Assembly: GCA_002428495.1 (NCBI GenBank)
Contig: DIWR01000018.1
Location: 1-64,000 of the forward strand
Direction of reading: 5' to 3'
Origin: Synergistaceae bacterium UBA6101
Lineage (GTDB): Bacteria; Synergistota; Synergistia; Synergistales; Synergistaceae
Length of the DNA stretch: 64,000 nucleotides
Positions 16,444 to 24,101 of this stretch are shown here, piece by piece (the stretch's first letter is position 1; every line of letters starts with the position of its first letter). Position numbers and translations under genes: made by a program. The notes under the pieces were generated by a model. The model was not told the origin of the DNA. It saw only the letters and a program-made list of their open reading frames with translations, and did not search any database.

Positions 16444-16953
16444 ATGAAAGTAATTACTTTGGATACATCAAAATGTGTAGGTTGTCGTAACTGTGAATTG
16501 GCATGTGCATTTATAAATTCAAAGGAGACCTGTGAACGTAAGTTCTCTATGATTCGCGTGAATCACTATATAGAAGAACATGCAGTTATCCCTATGACTT
16601 GCCTTCACTGTGAGGATCCTTGGTGTATGGCAGTCTGTCCCTCAGGAGCAATTACACGCGATCCTGAAACAAATGCAGTCATCATTCAGGACGAAAAATG
16701 TGCCGGATGTAAGATGTGCATACTCGCCTGTCCTTACGGCAATATTCATTTTGATGCGGAACTAATGGTCAGCCATAAGTGCAACCTGTGCGAAGGGAAC
16801 CCGCGTTGTGTAGGTCACTGTATTTCAGGAGCCCTTAATTTTGAAGAAATAGAAGATTTCAATGAAAGATCAAGAAAAAAAGTAGACTTAGAGATTTCAA
16901 AATATATGAAACAAACCTGTAAAACACAGGAGGTAGACTCTAATGGGAAATAA
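16444..16953 (+). CDS. Four-cluster 4Fe-4S electron-transfer subunit (HycB/DmsB/CooF type)
   Basis: This is a 169-residue ferredoxin-like protein with four cysteine groups: CVGCRNCELAC, CLHCEDPWCMAVCP, CAGCKMCILACPYG and the CNLCEGNPRCVGHC group. That is the usual pattern of the small electron-transfer subunit of Mo/W bisPGD oxidoreductases. There is no signal peptide, so the complex is cytoplasmic. It overlaps the Mo-enzyme gene by 11 bases, strongly indicating a stoichiometric complex. Confidence 0.9.
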   Translation: MKVITLDTSKCVGCRNCELACAFINSKETCERKFSMIRVNHYIEEHAVIPMTCLHCEDPWCMAVCPSGAITRDPETNAVIIQDEKCAGCKMCILACPYGNIHFDAELMVSHKCNLCEGNPRCVGHCISGALNFEEIEDFNERSRKKVDLEISKYMKQTCKTQEVDSNGK

Positions 16954-19012
16954 AAAGAAAGTTAAAACTACTTGTAGAATGTGTGGTACTTTGTGTGGCA
17001 TAACGGCTCACATTGAAGACAACAAAGTTGTTGAGATAGAGGGTAATCCGGATCACATTTTCAGTAAAGGAAGGATCTGTATAAAGGGGAGTTCCGCTGC
17101 TACATGGCTGAATCTTCCTGATCGTATCTACAAGCCGCTTAAAAAAAATATAAAAGGTGATTTTGAAGAAATTGAACTGGAACAGGCAATGGAAGAAATT
17201 GCTGCTAAACTTCTTGAACTGCAGAATAAATACGGGAACAATGCAATTGGTTTTTGGAAAGGTGAAGGAATTGATTTTGAACAGCAGGAAGGCTTATATC
17301 GCCGTTTAGCTCATGCTGTAGGAACTCCTAATTACTTTTCAAATGATACGCAATGCTATGCGTCAAGGCATATCGCGTTTTACCTCGTGTATGGATGCTG
17401 GCCTCTTGCTGACTATGCAAACGCTAACCTGATAATTAACTGGGGAACGAATGCTCCTATATCACACTCTCACTGGACACAGGCTATCAATGAAGGTAGA
17501 GAAAAAGGGGCAAAACTTATAATCATCGATACACGCTATACTGAAATTGCACGTCAGGCCGATATATATGTCCAAATTCGTCCAGGAACAGACGGGGCAC
17601 TTGCATGGGGAATCATACGCGAAATGATAAAAAGGAACGAGATCGATCACGATTTTGTTGATAAATTCACTGTTGGATATGACAAGGTCGTTGAATATGC
17701 AAAATCTTTTACACCTGAATATGTAGCTGAAATTACAGCCATCAGTCCAGCTGTCATTCACCAAATCGTTGATGAGATTACTAAGGCCAGACCGCGCCTT
17801 GCAAGCTGGGTTGGTTGCGGTATTGAGCATCAAATCAACGGGGTAAATAATATCAGGGCAATAACAATGATTGATGCGCTTGCCGGAGCTACAGACCGCA
17901 AGGGTGGCATGCGCACCCCGATGGGATTTAATCTCCCCGACCTTACTCTTTATGAAAAAAAACCTCTGTTGGAGCTTGATCCTATCGGCGCGAAACGTTT
18001 TCCGGTAATTTATGAAATGCGTCATGAATGCCATACATTGATGCTGATGGACCAGATACTCAGCGGAAAGCCCTATCCATTCAAAGGTTTGGTTATGTCA
18101 GCAGCAAACCCCGTGTTGACCAATGCTAACTCAGGAAAGGTCACGAAAGCACTTTCAGCTTTGGATCTGTTTGTAGTCAAAGATCTTTTTTTGACTGAAA
18201 CTGCACGCATGGCAGACTATGTTATCCCAGCTGCTTCATATCTTGAGCGTGAGGAAATGTTTTTTAACGGTGCGATGCGTGCGGGTTTTATAACAGGGAA
18301 ATACCTTGATTACGGTCTTCAGACGGAGTATGAATTTGTGAAAGAGCTTGCGGAACGAATGGGTGCAGGGGAATATTTCCCGTGGAAAGATGACCATGAG
18401 CTCAATGAATGGATCCTTAAACCAACGGGATACACAACTGAAGATCTTCATACGGCTCCAGGTGGATTTATATTTGGGGATAATCCTACAGAGAAGCACT
18501 ACCAAAAAGCGGCCTCCGGCGAAAAAATGTTTGATACGCCAACAGGTAAGGTGGAGTTCTATAGCATGTATCTTGAAGCCAAAAATATACCTGGAATTGA
18601 CGCGTTACCACAATACCACCCGCCATATTATCTTGCCCAGCCTGATCCTGAATATCCATTTTTGCTATCGACAGGCGCACGCAAGCAGAAATATTTTCAT
18701 GGCAGATACAGGAATATCCCACAACTTTACAAGGCAGAGCCTAATGGGCATCTTGAAATGCATCCTGATGACGCAAAAGCATTGGGATTGAAGAATGGTG
18801 ATAGAGTAAGAGTCACTTCTAGAATTGATAGTTTTGATACTATTGTGCAAGTTATGCACGAGAAAGAGATATTTAAGGGGTCAATGCAGCACACTCATGG
18901 TTTTGTGAATGAAAATGTTAATAATATAACATATGATGATGTATATGACCCAATATCTGGATTTCCTGTGTTTAAATCTATTCAAGTTAAGGTTGAAAAA
19001 ATAGATAAATAA
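16943..19012 (+). CDS. Mo/W-bisPGD oxidoreductase, cysteine-ligated, substrate unknown
   Basis: This is the 689-residue catalytic subunit of the DMSO-reductase superfamily. A 4Fe-4S site (C11-x2-C14-x3-C18-x27-C46) opens the protein. The molybdopterin domains follow, and a C-terminal dinucleotide-binding domain begins near residue 565 (PFLLSTGARKQKYFHGRY). The likely metal ligand is C138 in NDTQCYASR, so it is neither a selenocysteine nor a serine enzyme. There is no Tat signal, hence it is cytoplasmic. The overall look is of the acetylene hydratase / formate dehydrogenase / thiosulfate reductase side of the family, but no substrate can be assigned. Partners are the upstream ferredoxin and flavoprotein; MobA/MobB are encoded nearby. 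Confidence 0.87.
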   Translation: MGNKKKVKTTCRMCGTLCGITAHIEDNKVVEIEGNPDHIFSKGRICIKGSSAATWLNLPDRIYKPLKKNIKGDFEEIELEQAMEEIAAKLLELQNKYGNNAIGFWKGEGIDFEQQEGLYRRLAHAVGTPNYFSNDTQCYASRHIAFYLVYGCWPLADYANANLIINWGTNAPISHSHWTQAINEGREKGAKLIIIDTRYTEIARQADIYVQIRPGTDGALAWGIIREMIKRNEIDHDFVDKFTVGYDKVVEYAKSFTPEYVAEITAISPAVIHQIVDEITKARPRLASWVGCGIEHQINGVNNIRAITMIDALAGATDRKGGMRTPMGFNLPDLTLYEKKPLLELDPIGAKRFPVIYEMRHECHTLMLMDQILSGKPYPFKGLVMSAANPVLTNANSGKVTKALSALDLFVVKDLFLTETARMADYVIPAASYLEREEMFFNGAMRAGFITGKYLDYGLQTEYEFVKELAERMGAGEYFPWKDDHELNEWILKPTGYTTEDLHTAPGGFIFGDNPTEKHYQKAASGEKMFDTPTGKVEFYSMYLEAKNIPGIDALPQYHPPYYLAQPDPEYPFLLSTGARKQKYFHGRYRNIPQLYKAEPNGHLEMHPDDAKALGLKNGDRVRVTSRIDSFDTIVQVMHEKEIFKGSMQHTHGFVNENVNNITYDDVYDPISGFPVFKSIQVKVEKIDK

Positions 19013-19117
19013 TTAAAAATTGTAAAATGCTATATTATTTTGGTTAAGTTATAATTTATTTTATTTTTTTAATAAAAATTATTGAATGTAAAATTATATT
19101 GAAAGGAGGTAAATAAA

Positions 19118-19147
19118 TTGCAAAAAGTAATGATAGGTTTTTGGTAA
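19118..19147 (+). CDS. Possible nine-residue leader peptide upstream of the antiporter gene
   Basis: A nearly perfect Shine-Dalgarno (AAAGGAGGT, ending at 19110) stands 7 bases before a TTG that opens a reading frame MQKVMIGFW, ending in TAA at 19147. Nothing longer starts here, and the antiporter gene starts 60 bases later with a weaker site. It could be a regulatory leader peptide or a ribosome standby site, or a remnant of a lost gene. Confidence 0.3.
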   Translation: MQKVMIGFW

Positions 19148-19207
19148 TCGGGGTATAGTTTGATAAAAATTGCAATGCCTATAAAAATAACAAAGGGGTG
19201 TGTATTT

Positions 19208-20653
19208 ATGTCCAATTATGAACCAAAAGTTCCAAGTCTTGGCGCGTCGCTTTTTGTTTTGTTTTCAATTGTTGCTATATTGATGATTGGTATTATCGTT
19301 CTTCATGTTGACTTACACATACTGCTTATTTTGGGCTTGTGTGTTTCAATTTTCGTTGCAATGGCTCAGGGGATGTCATTCGAAAAAATCTCCACAGCAA
19401 TGGCGGGAGGAGTTACAAGAGGATTATCTGCAATGTTTATCTTTATCTTAATTGGGGTTCTAATCGGCTCATGGATATCTGCAGGTACAGTTCCCGCTCT
19501 TATGTACTATGGATTAAAACTCATATCACCGTCAATTTTTCTTCCTACCGCATTTGTGCTATGCAGCCTTACCTCGCTATGTACCGGCACTTCATGGGGT
19601 ACTGCCGGTACAATGGGTATTGCAATGATGGGGATGGGGATGGGATTGGGAATGCCGCCAGCATGGGTTGCTGGCGCTGTTGTTTCCGGTGCTGTTTTTG
19701 GTGATAAAATGTCTCCCATTTCGGACACGACAGTCCTTGCATCTGTAACAGCAGGCGCCAATCTTTATGATCATGTAAAAGCGATGCTCTACACTACTGT
19801 TCCAGCATTCATTATTACTTTGGCAATTTATACGATTCTCGGTCTGAGATATTCAAGCGGTATTCTTGCCACTCAAGATGCCCAGACAATTATTAAAACA
19901 CTAGAGGGAACTTTTAATGTTAACCCTCTTGTTATGATACCTTTCTTTGTGCTATTAATTCTTAGCCTCATGAAAGTTCCGGCAACAGCCGCTATGTTCA
20001 TCGGTGCCATCGCGGGCTCACTTGTGGGGATGTTTTTTCAGGGTCTTTCTTTTACGCAGGCACTTACTGCCATGAACTATGGTTACACCGCGAGCAGCGG
20101 GGTGGCGCTTGTTGATAAGATACTCATACGCGGCGGTATACAGAGTATGATGTGGACATTTTCTCTTACGTTTATAGCCCTGTCTCTCGGAGGTCTTCTT
20201 GATGAAGCAGGTTTCCTTAAAGCTTTGGTAAGCGGGCTTATAGTACGTGTGCACAGCGCAGGGGTGCTCGTGCTTACCGTTATTGCAACAAGCACAATTG
20301 CAACCGCTGCTATGGCTGAAGTCTATCTGGGAATTATTCTTAACGGCACAGTATACAGGAGCTGTTTCAAAGAGAAAGGACTTAAGCCGGAAATGCTCAG
20401 CCGTCTTACGGAGGAAGGCTCAACTTGTATGGGATCATTGTTTCCGTGGACGACAATGGGTGCATTCATTTCTGGCACTTTGGGTGTAGCCACATGGGAC
20501 TATGCTCCGTATGCGTTCTTGAATTATCTCACTCCTATAATATCAATTATTTTTACGTTCCTTGGTATGGCTATACTATGGAGTGGTACTGATAACAAGC
20601 TGTTTTCGGGTAAGACTTCTCCGGTTTTAGATAAGAATTTAGAAAAACAATGA
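19208..20653 (+). CDS. nhaC: NhaC-family Na+/H+ antiporter-like membrane protein
   Basis: This is a 481-residue protein with about eleven membrane segments. NhaC/MleN features are present, including the GTSWGTAGTMGIAMMGMG stretch, GDKMSPISDTTVLA and the C-terminal TCMGSLFPWTTMGAF. Members exchange Na+ for H+ or couple Na+/H+ to organic acid exchange. The ATG at 19208 is chosen for AAAGGGG 9 bases upstream. It lies between the Mo-enzyme gene and mobB, in the same direction. It may therefore import or export the substrate or product of the cluster, or manage ions. Which it does cannot be read. Confidence 0.85.
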   Translation: MSNYEPKVPSLGASLFVLFSIVAILMIGIIVLHVDLHILLILGLCVSIFVAMAQGMSFEKISTAMAGGVTRGLSAMFIFILIGVLIGSWISAGTVPALMYYGLKLISPSIFLPTAFVLCSLTSLCTGTSWGTAGTMGIAMMGMGMGLGMPPAWVAGAVVSGAVFGDKMSPISDTTVLASVTAGANLYDHVKAMLYTTVPAFIITLAIYTILGLRYSSGILATQDAQTIIKTLEGTFNVNPLVMIPFFVLLILSLMKVPATAAMFIGAIAGSLVGMFFQGLSFTQALTAMNYGYTASSGVALVDKILIRGGIQSMMWTFSLTFIALSLGGLLDEAGFLKALVSGLIVRVHSAGVLVLTVIATSTIATAAMAEVYLGIILNGTVYRSCFKEKGLKPEMLSRLTEEGSTCMGSLFPWTTMGAFISGTLGVATWDYAPYAFLNYLTPIISIIFTFLGMAILWSGTDNKLFSGKTSPVLDKNLEKQ

Positions 20654-20669
20654 TTTAAGCTTGTTGATC

Positions 20670-21176
20670 ATGCATATTTTTGCAGTGAGCGGCCTCTCAA
20701 AAACAGGAAAAACAACAGTGATCGAGAATTTGATCAGGGTTTTCGTTGCACAGGGTATTTCTGTTGCAACAATCAAGAATAGCGACTGTCCATTTTTGAC
20801 AATCGAGAATCCTAATACCGACACTGCCCGCCATAGAGAAGCCGGAGCGATATGTGCGGCACTTCGAAGTCCTTCAGTAAGTGCTGTTCTTCACGAAGGA
20901 CAGTTAGATCTTAAATGCATTTTTGGACAGCTTAATCAAGATCTTGTAATAATGGAGGGGTTCAGTTCCGTATCAATGCCTAAAATCGTTACCGCAACAT
21001 ATTTTGATAATGCTGATGCAAGATATTGCCCGCAAACATTCGCTTTTTCCGGTAGACTCGCAGCAACCGCGGCGACCTACCGGGAATTACCTGTAATAGA
21101 CTGTTTCAAAAATGCACGTATCCTGGCCGATATTGCATGGGAAAAGGCCTTACAGAATCCAGAAATTCTGTTTTAA
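20670..21176 (+). CDS. mobB: Molybdopterin-guanine dinucleotide biosynthesis protein MobB
   Basis: MobB is a P-loop GTP-binding adaptor that assists MobA in making MGD. The start MHIFAVSGLSKTGKTT carries the P-loop (SGLSKTGKTT), and ATIKNSDCPF and the DTARHREAGA segment follow as in MobB. The ATG at 20670 gives the normal N-terminus; in-frame TTG codons at 20661 and 20664 are possible, and none has a good Shine-Dalgarno. It is followed 15 bases later by mobA. Its place in the cluster suggests dedicated cofactor supply to the Mo/W enzyme. Confidence 0.88.
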   Translation: MHIFAVSGLSKTGKTTVIENLIRVFVAQGISVATIKNSDCPFLTIENPNTDTARHREAGAICAALRSPSVSAVLHEGQLDLKCIFGQLNQDLVIMEGFSSVSMPKIVTATYFDNADARYCPQTFAFSGRLAATAATYRELPVIDCFKNARILADIAWEKALQNPEILF

Positions 21177-21191
21177 ACAAAGGGATAAAGA

Positions 21192-21854
21192 ATGGGATTA
21201 AATAAGTCAGTATCATCAAACAACCCATCTGAGGTCACGGTTATAATTTTAGCCGGTGGTAAAAGCAGCCGTTTCGGTGCTGATAAAAGTATGCTTAGGA
21301 TTGATAATGAGCTGCTGATTGAACGATCTATCCGCCAATGGGGCGACCTCTTTACCGAGATCATAATAGTCAGTGACACAGGAGAAAAATTCCCGTTACT
21401 TAACATTGCTGAAGTTAAGGATATATTTCCCCAAAGAGGACCTTTGGGGGGGATCCACGCAGGTCTAAACTCAGCGCACAATTCGTGGTGCATTGTAGTT
21501 GCATGCGATATGCCAAGCATTGACCGCCAAATTATTACAGACCTTATTGCAGCCGTTTCTCATAATGTAAAAGTTATTCTACCCCATCATAATGGCCGCA
21601 TAGAACCACTTTGCGCTCTATATCACAGGGATTGCCTTTCTGTATGCGAGGAACTTCTTTTAGCAGGAAGTGATTGCATCCTTGATATATATGAGATAGT
21701 CCCGACTTTATATTTGAAAACACATAATTGTTTCTTCAATATCAACTTTCCTGAAGATGCCAGTGATATAGGTAATAAAAACGAAAACGAATCACGCATA
21801 TATAAACATCGCCTGAACATCTTTTGCAACAGGAAAGGGCTTGATGATAGATGA
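21192..21854 (+). CDS. mobA: Molybdenum cofactor guanylyltransferase MobA
   Basis: MobA transfers GMP from GTP to molybdopterin to give the MGD form needed by the 16943 enzyme. The nucleotidyltransferase signature VIILAGGKSSRFGADKSML is near residue 17, and VACDMPSID, which holds the metal-binding Asp, is near residue 103. Length 220 is normal; a short extra C-terminal tail (NKNENESRIYKHRLN) is seen. Its stop overlaps the start of the next gene by 4 bases. Confidence 0.9.
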   Translation: MGLNKSVSSNNPSEVTVIILAGGKSSRFGADKSMLRIDNELLIERSIRQWGDLFTEIIIVSDTGEKFPLLNIAEVKDIFPQRGPLGGIHAGLNSAHNSWCIVVACDMPSIDRQIITDLIAAVSHNVKVILPHHNGRIEPLCALYHRDCLSVCEELLLAGSDCILDIYEIVPTLYLKTHNCFFNINFPEDASDIGNKNENESRIYKHRLNIFCNRKGLDDR

Positions 21855-24049
21855 ATAATCAAGATGATTTTTTACTAAAAGGTCTGATTATAGGCAGATT
21901 TAAAAGTGATGATGAAGAAGGATCTATACATACTTATTCAAAACGAGTATTTGTTATAAGTGAAGAAAGCTTATTCTCTTTAGCCAACGTTAAGAATGAA
22001 GATCCTGATTGGGGAAGTTGCTGGTGCAGATCCCGCTATTCTGCACGCGAGGAGCACGGGTTAATGATAAAATACCACTACGTGGCAGCAGGACTCAATA
22101 TAGGTATGCTTTTTAAAAAAGTTGGGCTTACTCGAGAAGAGATAGAGGGTAACGTTGTTTTCTCTGCTCTTAACTATAAAGTTGTTCTTGATAAGCCATT
22201 AAGTGACCGTTATTACTTCAATGAAGAAATTCGGGAAGAGAATGTCCCTACCATGCTTGCTATGGATGCATCGTGGGTAATAGAAGAAAGTACTGTAGTT
22301 CAGAATAGAACGTTTGCTCCGTATCCGCATCTTCTTTTCGGACAAAATACATGGAATGAGATAAACCGTTGTTTATTTGTAAGTGATTTGAGGATGATAC
22401 AATCAGCAAATCAACCTCCCTCATTACAAATCTACTTGGATGGACGGATGTGGAGTACCCCGACACTTCCAGATCTTCTTCTTCTGCCGCAGAATCGTAG
22501 AATTTATAGTATGTTTGGGGAAAATCATGTATGTATAGGGATTAATTTAATTACACTTATGGAAAGGCATGGACTTAAAGCAAGATATGATTTTATTGTT
22601 AAAAATGATGTTGGAGAAGAATTTTGTCTGACAGATGTTGATAAGGGGAAATGTCTGTTTGTATGGTATTCTTATAAGGAATCTGATGGGTCTGCAGATG
22701 TTAATAACACAGATATAAAACTTTGTGGTCCCGGTTTTATATTTGATAATATTGTTTCTATCCATCTCTCTTCAGGAAGAACGGAAAAATATTTTTTGAA
22801 ACAGAAAGGACCATGTGGAACCAAACAGGAAATTCTAAATAATTTCTTCTATTGCTGTGTTGAAAATGAAAATGGGATTTTTTACTATTATTTCACCGAG
22901 GAGGAACTTCGAAGCAGCTATACAATCTATGAAGCTACATATTCATACGATGACCACACTGTAGCAAAAACAGTGTATACCCGCGGTGTTATGATAGCTG
23001 ATTTGCTTGACAGTCTTTGTAACAAATCAGGGAAAAGGCTAGAACTTCCAGACTCATGGAAAGTGCAATACCTTGAAGAAGATGCCTACCATACCAATGT
23101 TGCAACCTATATTGACACAATTAAGGATATCCACGGTAGATGCAGGCCGATGCTGGCATTGGAAAAAAAAGAATGTTTTGATTATCCAGACAGTTATCAT
23201 AAGAATGAAACAGCCTTTTACCATGTAACAACACCAAGCGTTTATCGTTCAGCTGCCTCAGCAAATGAGTCTGTGGTCAAAGGAGTTATGGGGATAATTG
23301 TCGGACAGGAGAAAAAAAACATTATCCCAACGGGGTATAACCTCTGCCTTTTTAGAGCGGGGACAGCCGCCGAGACTATAATATCGCAGCGCCATATAAA
23401 GGGTGCCCTTGAAGGAATGTTTATCGGAATAAAGGCCCCCGCTCTGGTTAGATTTGAACCGATTCTGCCGGACAGACAATTGGTAAAAATATCAGAAGGA
23501 GTTAAAGTGAAATTCACATACAATGAAATCCCTTTCGTTTACATAATTATAGGAAGTTCGAGAAGGGCATTTTATGTGAGTGATCTTGATGACAAAATCT
23601 GCATGATACCCGAATCCAGAGAATTTGTAGAAAATCTTGCCCTTTCCAGTGATGCAATTATTTTAAGAGACAACATCGACACTATATCCTATTCCAAACG
23701 AAACCTCTATGTTGATAAGAGACTGAGCGCTGAGGATACTTTGCCATTTGGTTATGATAACCTGATGCTTCATCGTTATGAAGGATGGTTTTTGAAAGAT
23801 TTTCTCGATGCTCTTGGCGTAGGCGGAAAAATCACATGCCTTTATGATTCAAAAAAACAGTCCTTACAGGTGCCGGAAAACCAATGTGATTGTTTCATTG
23901 CGTTCAGGCACAGCAAAAGTAAGGGGGTTCCGCAGAATACAGCGGCCTATAAGAGGTTGTTCACGGAATATGATCACCCGAAGCTTATAAGTTTTTATAA
24001 TGGGAAGATACTGGCTGAAGATATAGTAGAAATAGAAATAAATGAGTAA
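21851..24049 (+). CDS. Undescribed 732-residue protein; four degenerate SUOX-like (molybdopterin-fold) repeats suspected
   Basis: I do not recognise this protein as a named family. No signal peptide or membrane segment is visible, so it should be cytoplasmic. A pattern recurs four times: a G-x-x-(I/L)-x-x-(L/F) helix start at 81 (GLNIGMLFKKVG), 230 (GINLITLMERHG), 379 (GVMIADLLDSL) and 645 (GWFLKDFLDALG). Each is followed 30-60 residues later by a strand such as VPTMLAMD, KCLFVWYSY, RPMLALEKK or CDCFIAFRH, and in several by a further strand (PHLLFGQ, IKLCGPGF, YKRLFTEY). This order resembles the sulfite-oxidase molybdopterin fold (G-x-x-L-x-x-L-L, then LLAY-x-x-NG, then RLV-x-P), without its cysteine ligand. 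It is translationally coupled to mobA and precedes the RACo gene. A scaffold or cofactor-handling role is a guess. The fold call needs a profile or structure comparison. Confidence 0.5.
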   Translation: MNNQDDFLLKGLIIGRFKSDDEEGSIHTYSKRVFVISEESLFSLANVKNEDPDWGSCWCRSRYSAREEHGLMIKYHYVAAGLNIGMLFKKVGLTREEIEGNVVFSALNYKVVLDKPLSDRYYFNEEIREENVPTMLAMDASWVIEESTVVQNRTFAPYPHLLFGQNTWNEINRCLFVSDLRMIQSANQPPSLQIYLDGRMWSTPTLPDLLLLPQNRRIYSMFGENHVCIGINLITLMERHGLKARYDFIVKNDVGEEFCLTDVDKGKCLFVWYSYKESDGSADVNNTDIKLCGPGFIFDNIVSIHLSSGRTEKYFLKQKGPCGTKQEILNNFFYCCVENENGIFYYYFTEEELRSSYTIYEATYSYDDHTVAKTVYTRGVMIADLLDSLCNKSGKRLELPDSWKVQYLEEDAYHTNVATYIDTIKDIHGRCRPMLALEKKECFDYPDSYHKNETAFYHVTTPSVYRSAASANESVVKGVMGIIVGQEKKNIIPTGYNLCLFRAGTAAETIISQRHIKGALEGMFIGIKAPALVRFEPILPDRQLVKISEGVKVKFTYNEIPFVYIIIGSSRRAFYVSDLDDKICMIPESREFVENLALSSDAIILRDNIDTISYSKRNLYVDKRLSAEDTLPFGYDNLMLHRYEGWFLKDFLDALGVGGKITCLYDSKKQSLQVPENQCDCFIAFRHSKSKGVPQNTAAYKRLFTEYDHPKLISFYNGKILAEDIVEIEINE

Positions 24050-24101
24050 AGTTAAGACCGCATCGGAGACAAGGTGTTCTCTTTTGCGAGAGGGTGGCCT
24101 G

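Noticed and set aside
16943..19012. Selenocysteine formate dehydrogenase
   Set aside because: The metal-ligand position is a normal cysteine codon in NDTQCYASR; there is no in-frame UGA or SECIS-like hairpin.
24042..24101. Upstream ATG for the RACo gene overlapping the previous stop
   Set aside because: It lacks a Shine-Dalgarno and adds 20 residues before the ferredoxin domain; the ATG at 24102 has GAGAGGG at good spacing.
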